Of a stretch of 37,012 nt of DNA, positions 30,517 through 37,012 are shown one piece after another. Under the pieces are notes generated by a model. The model searched no databases. It was given only the letters and a program-made list of their open reading frames with translations, and was not told the DNA's origin. The position numbers and the translations under genes were made by a program. This DNA is from an uncultured beta proteobacterium (GTDB lineage: Bacteria; Pseudomonadota; Gammaproteobacteria; Burkholderiales; SG8-39): contig CADEDU010000006.1 of NCBI GenBank assembly GCA_902826155.1, forward strand, positions 73,587 to 110,598, in the 5' to 3' direction. Numbering within the stretch: the stretch's first letter is position 1; each line of letters opens with the position of its first letter.

Positions 30517-32112
30517 ATGTTCGATTACGTGATCGTTGGCGGCGGATCGTCCGGGTGCGTTCTGGCCAATCGGCTGAGCGCAGACCCCGGCGTGAAGGTA
30601 TGCCTGCTCGAAGCCGGCCCCGACGATCGTTCGCCCTTCATCCACGTACCGCTCGGGGCGGTCGTGTTCCTGCCGTTTCGCAACCGCCACAACTGGGCGT
30701 TCAAGACGGCGCCGCAGGCGGGGCTGAACGGACGGCGCGGCTACCAACCTCGCGGCCGAACGCTTGGTGGATCGAGTGCCATCAACGCGATGTGCTACGT
30801 CCGCGGCCAGGCCGAGGACTACGACGAGTGGGCTGCGCTCGGGTGCCGGGGCTGGTCGTGGTCGGAGGTACTGCCGTATTTCCTGCGCTCTGAGAATCAG
30901 TCGCGCGGCGCCGATCCGTATCACGGCACCGGCGGTCCGCTGGGCGTGTCCGACCTGCGATCCCCCAATCCGCTCGGTGCGGTGTTCCTCGATGCGGCGC
31001 GTGAAGTCGGTCTGGAAGCGAACCCCGACTTCAATGGTGCGCGACAGGAGGGGGTGGGTTACTACCAGGTCACGCAATCGGAAGGCGAGCGATGCAGCGC
31101 CGCGCGCGCGTTCCTCACGCCGGTACGCTCGCGTGCGAATCTCGAAGTCATGACTGATGCGCACGCCACCCGCGTCGTATTCGAAGGCCGGCGTGCCGTT
31201 GCCGTGCGTTACCGACGCGGCGGCGCCGAGCACGAGGTGCGTGCGGCGCGCGAGATCATCGTTGCAGCGGGCGCGCTGCAGTCGCCACAGTTGCTGATGC
31301 TCTCGGGCATCGGTCCTGCCGCAGCCTTGCAGGGGCACGGCGTCGAGGTCGTGCATGCGCTGCCCGGCGTGGGTCGCAACCTGCAGGACCATCCCGATTA
31401 CATCCAGGCCTACCGCTCCGACGAACGTGCGCTGTTCGGTGTGTCGCTACGCGGCGCCGTCGATCTGTGGCGCGGCTGGAAGGCGTATCGCACCAGCCGT
31501 CGCGGGCCGTTCACGACGAACTTCGCCGAGGCGGGCGGGTTCGTGCGCAGCGATCCGAGCGTCGAGCGGCCGGACCTGCAGCTGTTCTTCGTCGTGGCGA
31601 TGGTCGATGACCACGCGCGCAAGCTGCACCTCGGACATGGCTTCTCGTGTCACGTCTGCCTGCTGCGTCCCAGGAGCGTCGGCTCGGTGGAACTCGCGAG
31701 CGCTGATCCGTTGGCCGCGCCGCGCGTCGATCCGAATTTCCTCGCCGAGGATGAAGATCTCGAACGGCTGATGCGCGGCTTCAAGATCGTGCGCAGCATC
31801 CTGCGCGCGCCCGCGTTCGATCGCTATCGTGGTCGTGAGCTGTACACCGCTCGCGCGAACACCGATGACGAGATTCGTGCTGCGATCCGTGCTCGTGCCG
31901 ACACGGTCTACCATCCGGTCGGCACCTGCAGGATGGGCGCCGACTCGATGGCCGTGGTCGATCCGCAATTGCGCGTGCATGGCGTGGAACGGTTGCGCGT
32001 GGTCGACTGCTCGGTCATGCCGCGGATCGTGAGCGGCAACACCAACGCGCCGGCGATCATGATCGGCGAGCGCGCGAGCGATTTTATCCTGCAGTCGGCG
32101 CGCGCCGCCTGA
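30517..32112 (+). CDS. GMC-family FAD-dependent oxidoreductase, second copy (choline dehydrogenase-like)
   Basis: Alcohol-oxidising flavoenzyme, 531 residues. The FAD-binding motif is VGGGSSGCVLANRL at 7-20; GMC signature 1 is GGSSAINAMCYVRGQ near 85-100; signature 2 is GALQSPQLLMLSGIGPA near 250-266. The active-site pair is His466 (YHPVGTC) and Asn510 (GNTNAPAIMIGE), the His-Asn arrangement of choline oxidase and choline dehydrogenase. The ATG at 30517 has a GGGTCAGG-like upstream stretch, only a weak ribosome binding site. The upstream gap of 244 bp holds no gene. A PmtA-like gene lies before it, but a choline link is speculation; aliphatic or polyethylene-glycol-type alcohols are equally possible. 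Confidence 0.92.
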   Translation: MFDYVIVGGGSSGCVLANRLSADPGVKVCLLEAGPDDRSPFIHVPLGAVVFLPFRNRHNWAFKTAPQAGLNGRRGYQPRGRTLGGSSAINAMCYVRGQAEDYDEWAALGCRGWSWSEVLPYFLRSENQSRGADPYHGTGGPLGVSDLRSPNPLGAVFLDAAREVGLEANPDFNGARQEGVGYYQVTQSEGERCSAARAFLTPVRSRANLEVMTDAHATRVVFEGRRAVAVRYRRGGAEHEVRAAREIIVAAGALQSPQLLMLSGIGPAAALQGHGVEVVHALPGVGRNLQDHPDYIQAYRSDERALFGVSLRGAVDLWRGWKAYRTSRRGPFTTNFAEAGGFVRSDPSVERPDLQLFFVVAMVDDHARKLHLGHGFSCHVCLLRPRSVGSVELASADPLAAPRVDPNFLAEDEDLERLMRGFKIVRSILRAPAFDRYRGRELYTARANTDDEIRAAIRARADTVYHPVGTCRMGADSMAVVDPQLRVHGVERLRVVDCSVMPRIVSGNTNAPAIMIGERASDFILQSARAA

Positions 32113-32131
32113 ACGCAAGGAGCGCCCGACG

Positions 32132-32335
32132 GTGGCCGCGAAACGCTCGAAGAAAACCGCGAAGAGGCTCGCATCCGCGCCGGCGCAGGTGACGATCAAG
32201 CCGCGCAATCCGTTCGCTCAGGCGGCGGTCACGCGCAAAGGCGGCGCGCATCGCAAGACCGAGCAGGCGCTGCGCAAGCAGAGCAAGGATCAGCTCGTGC
32301 ACTCCTTGCGCCGTCTGGGCAAGAGCGAGGAGTGA
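32132..32335 (+). CDS. Small basic protein, unknown function
   Basis: 67 residues, strongly basic (about a third Lys and Arg), with the N-terminal run KRSKKTAKR and a central FAQAAVTRKGGAHRKTEQALRKQSKDQ. The GTG start at 32132 has AAGGAG at 32117-32122, which supports translation. It starts 19 nt after the GMC oxidoreductase stop, in the same direction, and ends 6 nt before the convergent PIN-domain gene. The composition suggests nucleic acid or ribosome association, which is only a guess. No signal peptide or membrane segment. A short basic frame can arise by chance in GC-rich DNA, but the ribosome binding site and position favour a real gene. Confidence 0.65.
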   Translation: MAAKRSKKTAKRLASAPAQVTIKPRNPFAQAAVTRKGGAHRKTEQALRKQSKDQLVHSLRRLGKSEE

Positions 32336-32341
32336 CCGACC

Positions 32342-32758
32342 TCAGGCGGTGAGCGCGAGCGCCTGCGGCGTGACGATGCGAAAGCGCAGCCCATACCGGG
32401 CGCGCGCCAGCGTAAGCAGCGATTTGTCCTTGGTGATCAGATGGCTCGCGCCGGCGTCGTGCGCGAGCCGCAGGAACTTCTGATCGTCAGGATCGGCGCA
32501 ACGCGGTAGCGGACGCGGGTCAGTCGCGCCGGCGAAGTGTCGGGCGCGCTGCCGGTACGCGTCGAGCGCATCGCTTTGCGCATCGGCAGATAGTCCGAAT
32601 TGCGCGTAGGCGAGGACCCGGATCAGTTCGCCCTCGCATGCGCCATTGGTCCAGACGCCCGCCTCGCTACGCTCCAGCGCGGCAACGATCGGCGTGACGT
32701 GCCGATCGCGAAACACCAGCCAGTCGAGCACGACGTTGGTGTCGAGCACCCACTGCAT
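32342..32758 (-). CDS. PIN-domain protein (putative toxin of the COG1569 type)
   Basis: Predicted metal-dependent ribonuclease of the PIN fold, 138 residues. The acidic active-site residues expected for the fold are visible: Asp6 in LDTNVVLDW, Glu44 in the second block (CEGELIRV), Asp91/Asp92 in CADPDDQKFL and Asp111 in ITKDKSLL. Proteins of this group are annotated as putative toxin components of toxin-antitoxin systems. No antitoxin-like partner is beside it: the upstream gene is an amidase whose stop is 2 nt before this ATG (32758), and the downstream neighbour is a convergent small basic gene. It is thus an orphan PIN protein, translationally linked to the amidase. Confidence 0.85.
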   Translation of the reverse strand: MQWVLDTNVVLDWLVFRDRHVTPIVAALERSEAGVWTNGACEGELIRVLAYAQFGLSADAQSDALDAYRQRARHFAGATDPRPLPRCADPDDQKFLRLAHDAGASHLITKDKSLLTLARARYGLRFRIVTPQALALTA

Positions 32759-32760
32759 CG

Positions 32761-34050
32761 TCACAGGTCGCGCAGCACCTGATGCAATCGATGCGCGCAT
32801 GCCAGCGTCTGCGCGTCGGCGCCGATGCGCCCGACGATCTGTACGCCAAGCGGCAGTCCCTGCGGCCCGGTGGCCACCGGGATCGTGACGCACGGCGGGT
32901 GCAGCAGCGTCCAGACCCGGTTCATCACCGAGTCACCGGTCGAGTGCAAACCTTGCGGCGCCTCGCCCGGGCTGCTCGGGGCGATCAGCACGTCGACGTT
33001 GGCGAGCACGTCGGCGAATTGGCTGCGGCAGCGATCGGCCAGTCTGATCGCGGCGTCGTATTGCTCGTACGAAAGCTCCAGCCCCTTCTCCATCCGCTCG
33101 AGCAGCGTGCTGCTCAGCTTGTCGCGGTGATCGGCGTATTCGGCGTACAACTCCTGGGCGCAGTCGTACGCCATGATCGTCTGCTGGGCGTCGATTAGTC
33201 CCGCGAACGATGCGGGTAACTCGATTGGCGCGGCATGGATCGCCTTTGCTTCGAGACGTGCGCGCATACGATCGAACAGCGCGACGGTCTCGGCACCCGC
33301 CTGTGTCCACTGATGCGTCCGACAAATGCCAACGCGAGGTGAGGCGGAGGCGTTCTCGTCGACCAGAAGCGTGCGATTGCGCGACAGCGCCGCGGACAAC
33401 AGCGCTACATCGGCGACCGAGCGGGCGAACCCGCCGACGGTGTCGAGCACATCGGAAGTCGGTTTGACACCCGCGCGCGGCAGCAACCCGTGCGACGGCT
33501 TGTAGCCGACGACGCCGCAGAATGACGCCGGACGGATGATCGAGCCGGCCGTCTGCGTGCCGAACGCGAGCGGCACCATGCCGTCGGCCACTGCGGCGGC
33601 CGAGCCGCTCGATGATCCCCCGGGTGTATGCGTTGGGTTATGCGGGTTGCGCGTCTTGTTCGCCTTGAACGTCGCGAACTCGGTGGTGACCGTCTTGCCC
33701 AGAACGATGCCGCCCGCGCTGCGCGTGAGCGCGACCGGTGCCGCATCCATCACCGGGCGATGGTTGACGTAGATCGGCGAGCCGTAGCGCGTCGGCATGT
33801 CGCGCGTGTCGAAGATGTCTTTGATGCCGACCGGCAGGCCGTGCAGCAAGCCCTGGACTGCGCCGTGATCGAGTTCGCGTGCGCGCTTCAGCGCACCCGA
33901 CGCATCGACGTGCTCCCAGGCTTGTACGGTCTGCTCTCGTGCGTCGATGCGTTCGAGGCAGGCGCGTACCAGGTCTTCGGCGCGCAGCGAACGATCGGCG
34001 ATGCGCCTGGCGGCTTCGGTGGCGGTCAATTTGTCGAGGGATTCGGCCAT
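32761..34050 (-). CDS. Amidase-signature-family hydrolase
   Basis: Hydrolyses an amide or related bond; 429 residues. The Ser-cisSer-Lys triad is complete: Lys77 (VGIKDIFD), the cis-Ser in GGSSSGSAAA at 144-153 and the nucleophile Ser170 in QTAGSIIRPASFCG. The region HPPCVTIPVATGPQGLPLGVQIVG near 385-410 is also typical. It could be a GatA relative, but the lack of GatB/GatC neighbours and the divergent length argue for a catabolic amidase. The ATG at 34050 is preceded by a 12-bp duplication and no clear ribosome binding site. It lies 42 nt after the OYE-like gene and is followed by the PIN gene, all on the minus strand. Confidence 0.92.
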   Translation of the reverse strand: MAESLDKLTATEAARRIADRSLRAEDLVRACLERIDAREQTVQAWEHVDASGALKRARELDHGAVQGLLHGLPVGIKDIFDTRDMPTRYGSPIYVNHRPVMDAAPVALTRSAGGIVLGKTVTTEFATFKANKTRNPHNPTHTPGGSSSGSAAAVADGMVPLAFGTQTAGSIIRPASFCGVVGYKPSHGLLPRAGVKPTSDVLDTVGGFARSVADVALLSAALSRNRTLLVDENASASPRVGICRTHQWTQAGAETVALFDRMRARLEAKAIHAAPIELPASFAGLIDAQQTIMAYDCAQELYAEYADHRDKLSSTLLERMEKGLELSYEQYDAAIRLADRCRSQFADVLANVDVLIAPSSPGEAPQGLHSTGDSVMNRVWTLLHPPCVTIPVATGPQGLPLGVQIVGRIGADAQTLACAHRLHQVLRDL

Positions 34051-34074
34051 GAGTGGATGGGGGAGTGGATGGTG
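34051..34074. repeat. 12-bp tandem duplication between the OYE-like and amidase genes
   Basis: GAGTGGATGGGG (34051-34062) and GAGTGGATGGTG (34063-34074) as read on the plus strand, 11 of 12 identical. The repeat touches the amidase start codon and takes up the position where its ribosome binding site should be. Confidence 0.85.
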
Positions 34075-34092
34075 ATCAGGAGCGGAGGGGTA

Positions 34093-35559
34093 TCAGGTCG
34101 CGGAGGCGGGAAGCAGCCAGCGTTTCGGTACCAGCCGTCGTTTGCGGTCGTTGGTGCGGTTGACGCCGGGGTCGTCGAGGGCGACGCGGTCCCACAACTG
34201 GCAGGTGACCTGCTGGTGCTTCTGGTCGAGCGCCTCGCAGTAATTGGTGTATTCGCACACGATCACCTCCGCGCCATGCCCGGAGCGTGCCTTGAGGAAC
34301 CAGTCCGGATCGGCGAGCGCCTGCCGTGCGAAGCCGACAACGTCGGCCTTGTCGTCGGCAAGCAGCGCCTCGGCAGTGACGAAATCGTAGATGCCGCCGG
34401 TGAGTACCACCGGCGTGCTCAGGCTCGCCGCACGAATTGCCGCGCGAATCCGCCGCCCTGGTTCGACGTTGCGGCCGAACGGGCCGCGTTCGTCGGACAC
34501 GTACTGCGGCATGCATTCGTAGCCGCTCTGTCCGGTGTACGGATAGGCCGAGGCACCGACCGCGGGCTGCTTGGCGTCTTCGAATTTTCCGCCGCGCGAG
34601 AGCGACAGGAAATCCATCCCGGCGCGTGCGAACTCGACACCGAAATAGGCGGAGTCTTCCACCGTGTTTCCATCGGCAATGATCTCCTCGCTCAGGAAAC
34701 GGCAGCCCACCGCGTAGTCGTTGCCGACTTCGGCACGCACGCGCTTGAACACCTCGAGCGGCAGGCGAACACGCTGAGTGCGATCGCCGCCGTAGCCGTC
34801 GGTGCGCGTGTTGCGCGCCGAGAGGAACGAGGCCATGGTGTAAGCGTGCGCATAGTGCAGCTCCACGCCGTCGAACCCGGCCTCGCGTGCGCGTCGTGCT
34901 GCATCGGCAAACAACCCCGGCAGTTGCTGGGGCAGGTCGCGGATATGCGGCAGGTGCGTGTCGGTGATCCGTTCGCGCGCACCGAAGCGCAGTGCTTCGA
35001 GTTCGCGTTCGTCGAGCACCTGGGCGAGATCCGCGTCGGACATCGCGGCGAGTTTCGTGCGGATCTCGTCGTCGCTTGCGGCCACGCTGCGCAACGCGTC
35101 GCGATGTCGATCGGTGATGCGCAGGAACTGCGCGAAGAAGCGCTCGGCCGTCGGCCGGCGCCGGATCGACAGGAAATCGATGAGCTGGATGAACAACTTG
35201 GTCTGTCCATCGCTTGCACGTCGCACTGCCTCGACCAGTTGCCGCAGCCCCGGCACGAACCGGTCATCGCCGATGCGCAACAACGGGCCGCTGGGCACAT
35301 CGCGAATGCCGGTGGCTTCCAGCACGATCGCGCCCGGCTGTCCGTACGCGAAACGCTCGTACCACTCGATGTTCTGCGGCGTGACGAACCCCTCGTCGGT
35401 GGAGCGCCACGGCACCATCGCGGGCACCCAGGTGCGGCTCGACAGGCACAACCGGCCCACTTCGATCGGGCTGAACAGGCGCGAGCCGGCAGCCTGTTCA
35501 GCGGTGGGCCACGGGCCGGGTTTGGGATACCACTTGACGCGTTGAGGTGGACGCCACAT
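34093..35559 (-). CDS. NADH:flavin oxidoreductase, old yellow enzyme-like (FMN TIM barrel)
   Basis: Predicted FMN-dependent ene-reductase or dienoyl-type reductase, 488 residues. The TIM-barrel part shows GFDGVELHYAHAYTMASFLS near 228-247, NTRTDGYGGD near 250-259, GYGGDRTQRVRLPLEVFKRVR, and a phosphate-binding end VVLTGGIYDF ... DVVGFARQALADPDWFLKA. Compared with standard OYE there is an added, charged segment around residues 130-215. The C-terminus has three Cys (VCEYTNYCE ... VTCQLWD), as in the longer OYE-like group, but no FAD/NAD domain follows. The ATG at 35559 gives MWRPPQRVKWYPKPG; residues upstream look random. It heads a minus-strand operon with the amidase, so degradation of a conjugated amide or ketone is possible. 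Confidence 0.85.
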   Translation of the reverse strand: MWRPPQRVKWYPKPGPWPTAEQAAGSRLFSPIEVGRLCLSSRTWVPAMVPWRSTDEGFVTPQNIEWYERFAYGQPGAIVLEATGIRDVPSGPLLRIGDDRFVPGLRQLVEAVRRASDGQTKLFIQLIDFLSIRRRPTAERFFAQFLRITDRHRDALRSVAASDDEIRTKLAAMSDADLAQVLDERELEALRFGARERITDTHLPHIRDLPQQLPGLFADAARRAREAGFDGVELHYAHAYTMASFLSARNTRTDGYGGDRTQRVRLPLEVFKRVRAEVGNDYAVGCRFLSEEIIADGNTVEDSAYFGVEFARAGMDFLSLSRGGKFEDAKQPAVGASAYPYTGQSGYECMPQYVSDERGPFGRNVEPGRRIRAAIRAASLSTPVVLTGGIYDFVTAEALLADDKADVVGFARQALADPDWFLKARSGHGAEVIVCEYTNYCEALDQKHQQVTCQLWDRVALDDPGVNRTNDRKRRLVPKRWLLPASAT

Positions 35560-35768
35560 GAAGTTCGATCTGCGCGATGAGACGGTTGCCGATTGTATGT
35601 CGAACGATCGACCTCTCCGCTGCATGCGGCGGGACGAAAGAACCTGTGCGACCGATAACGGCGCGCACCGACAGGTCACGGAACGATAGGACGGGAATCG
35701 ATCAGGCGATGGTCGATAAGCCGATCCGCCGAGGCGATTCGTCTGTCGGGGCACGGTGCCGATGCTCC

Positions 35769-35774
35769 TATAAT
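35769..35774 (+). promoter_or_regulatory. -10 element (TATAAT) upstream of the J-domain gene
   Basis: Consensus hexamer in CCTATAATCGCC, 79 nt before the proposed start of the J-domain gene. Third occurrence of the TATAATCGC core in this window. No clear -35. Confidence 0.5.
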
Positions 35775-35847
35775 CGCCTGCACCGTTCGCGGTTCGCCAA
35801 CCGTACGCGGTTCCATCGCCCGCAGTTCACCGTTGCGTTGCTTGCCC

Positions 35848-36822
35848 GTGTCCGCCCGACCGCCGTTGCGCACGCATTACGACAATCTGCATGTTACGCG
35901 CGACGCGCCGCCGGAAGTCGTGCGCGCGGCGTATCAGACGCTCGCCTCGAAGCTGCATCCGGATCGCAATCCGAACGACCCGCAGGCCGAAAGCGCGATG
36001 AAACTGGTCAACGCGGCCTACGAGGTGCTGGCCGATCCGGTGCGACGCGCGCAACACGATCGCTGGATCCGGCAGATGGAAACGGCACCGCCAGCCGGCG
36101 CGAGCCGCGACGCTCTGCCTGCTGCACGCGCCACCGCGGAGGACGCGATCGGCCCGGAGTCCGAGGAACCAGGCTCGATCGAAGCGGCGGCGCCGGGGTC
36201 TGATCGCGCGCGCCCGTCGCGTCGTCGGCACGGCTCGACCATTGCCTCGCTCGTCACGCTTGCTGCGCTGCTCGGCGCAGCGTTGATCGGCGGAGCGGTG
36301 TGGCTGATGGAGTCGGAGTCGCGATCGTCGAGCAGTTTAGCCACCGCCGCGGACATCGCGCGTGCCGCGCCATCGGTGCCGGCCTCGGGTGGATCGCCCG
36401 CTCGTGGCAACGATTACGCCCGTCCGGAGCGTGCGCCCGGCGGCGAGCCTTGGCCCGCGCAGTCGGCCTACCTGAGCGGCTTCAAGGTGTTGCTCAACGA
36501 CGGCCAGTCCACGGTGACGCTGGACAACAGCGCGAACCCATCGGACGTGTACGCCAAGCTTTATGCCCATCGTGAGGCGCGGCCGTTCGCAGTGCGTTGG
36601 TTGGTCGTCAAGGCGCGCGATTCGTTCGTGGTCGGTGAACTGCGCCCCGGCCGCTACGAAGTTCGCTATCGCGATCTCGATAACGGCGTGGTGACGCGCA
36701 GCGAGCCGTTCGAGTTGCGCGAAGGAAGCGTCGCCGAGGGCACGCGCTTTACGGCGGCGCGCATCCCGATGCAGAAGGTTGCGCCGCGCGATGGCCAGTC
36801 GCTGTTCGATCCGGATTTCTGA
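35848..36822 (+). CDS. Membrane-anchored J-domain (DnaJ-like) protein
   Basis: 324 residues. An N-terminal J domain spans about residues 9-75 with the HPD tripeptide at 37-39 (LHPDRNPND) that stimulates Hsp70 ATPase. A Pro/Ala/Glu-rich linker follows, then one transmembrane helix at about 131-154 (IASLVTLAALLGAALIGGAVWLM), a low-complexity stretch, and a C-terminal domain from about 200 rich in beta strands (FKVLLNDGQSTVTLDN, VVGELRPGRYEVRYRDLDNG). With the J domain in the cytoplasm the C-terminal domain would be periplasmic. There is no Gly/Phe region or zinc finger, so it is not DnaJ itself. The start is uncertain: GTG 35848, or TTG codons at 35833 or 35842. Confidence 0.82.
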   Translation: MSARPPLRTHYDNLHVTRDAPPEVVRAAYQTLASKLHPDRNPNDPQAESAMKLVNAAYEVLADPVRRAQHDRWIRQMETAPPAGASRDALPAARATAEDAIGPESEEPGSIEAAAPGSDRARPSRRRHGSTIASLVTLAALLGAALIGGAVWLMESESRSSSSLATAADIARAAPSVPASGGSPARGNDYARPERAPGGEPWPAQSAYLSGFKVLLNDGQSTVTLDNSANPSDVYAKLYAHREARPFAVRWLVVKARDSFVVGELRPGRYEVRYRDLDNGVVTRSEPFELREGSVAEGTRFTAARIPMQKVAPRDGQSLFDPDF

Positions 36823-36827
36823 CGGCG

Positions 36828-37012
36828 ATGAGCTCAGCCTCTCTTAATCTTCCGGCGCACTGGCGCGTACCCGCGCTTTGTCTGGCAGTGTCCATCGCAC
36901 TGCATTGGATCTTGCTCGATGCGTGGTTTCGGGCGCCGACCGAGTTCGGGCTGACCGCGCCTGCTACCCCCCTGCGCATTGCGATGCCGAATCCGGACCG
37001 CAGGTCCGAGTC
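36828..37012 (+). CDS. N-terminal part of a membrane-anchored protein, cut by the window end
   Basis: An open frame from the ATG at 36828 runs to the window end without a stop (61 codons). It begins 5 nt after the J-domain stop, so the two are probably cotranscribed. Residues about 14-33 (PALCLAVSIALHWILLDAWF) form a hydrophobic, signal-anchor-like segment, followed by a Pro-containing stretch (TAPATPLRIAMPNP). Such an N-terminus is common in TonB-like and DUF3108-type envelope proteins, but too little is visible to choose. Confidence 0.6.
   Translation, partial: MSSASLNLPAHWRVPALCLAVSIALHWILLDAWFRAPTEFGLTAPATPLRIAMPNPDRRSE

Noticed and set aside
33628..35580. A 650-codon plus-strand open frame opposite the amidase and OYE-like genes
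   Set aside because: It spans two real minus-strand genes and shows no domain; the long frame is a by-product of high GC content.

Overview
The window is GC-rich and densely coded. Its gene families (a large NAD-specific glutamate dehydrogenase, a TRAP transporter with a Tat-exported binding protein, GMC oxidoreductases, a MipA/OmpV barrel, an aryl-polyene-type pathway) fit a betaproteobacterium, probably of the Burkholderiales. That placement is inferred from gene content; there is no rRNA or marker gene to prove it. I see no tRNA, rRNA, insertion sequence, prophage or CRISPR array.

Layout. 1-5.1 kb: the C-terminal half of a large NAD-glutamate dehydrogenase, then a two-subunit molybdenum hydroxylase (2Fe-2S subunit plus Tat-targeted molybdopterin subunit). 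5.3-7.8 kb: a DMT/EamA transporter, facing a coupled polysaccharide deacetylase and methyltransferase pair on the minus strand. 8.0-12.0 kb: a TRAP transporter operon (small permease, large permease, binding protein) followed by two small tandem paralogs of unknown function. 12.0-14.9 kb: a GMC oxidoreductase divergent from a MipA/OmpV outer membrane protein.

15.2-28.5 kb: the centre of interest, a plus-strand run of thirteen genes that reads as an aryl polyene (APE/xanthomonadin-like) type II polyketide cluster. It has an acyltransferase, a family 2 glycosyltransferase, a flavin-dependent halogenase-like enzyme, one acyl carrier protein, a COG4648-type membrane protein, a fused AMP-ligase/hotdog dehydratase, an LpxL-like acyltransferase, a LolA-like periplasmic protein, an MMPL exporter, a ketosynthase, a chain-length factor, an ApeP-like dehydratase and a FabG-type ketoreductase. 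Many of these overlap by GTGA/TTGA stop-start junctions. The expected job is to load an aryl acid on the carrier protein, extend and dehydrate it to a conjugated polyene, possibly halogenate it, then attach it to a lipid/sugar carrier and export it to the outer membrane. No second carrier protein, third ketosynthase, chorismate lyase or phosphopantetheinyl transferase is present here.

28.5-37.0 kb: a TauD-type dioxygenase, a methyltransferase, a second GMC oxidoreductase, a small basic protein, a minus-strand operon (old-yellow-enzyme-like, amidase, PIN domain), a membrane-anchored J-domain protein and the start of a further membrane protein cut by the window end.

Two sequence-level themes stand out. 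Short degenerate tandem duplications (9-24 bp) recur in the intergenic leaders. Several genes carry a TATAATCGC-type -10 element, and a perfect 14-bp palindrome lies just downstream of the -10-like box in front of the polyene cluster.
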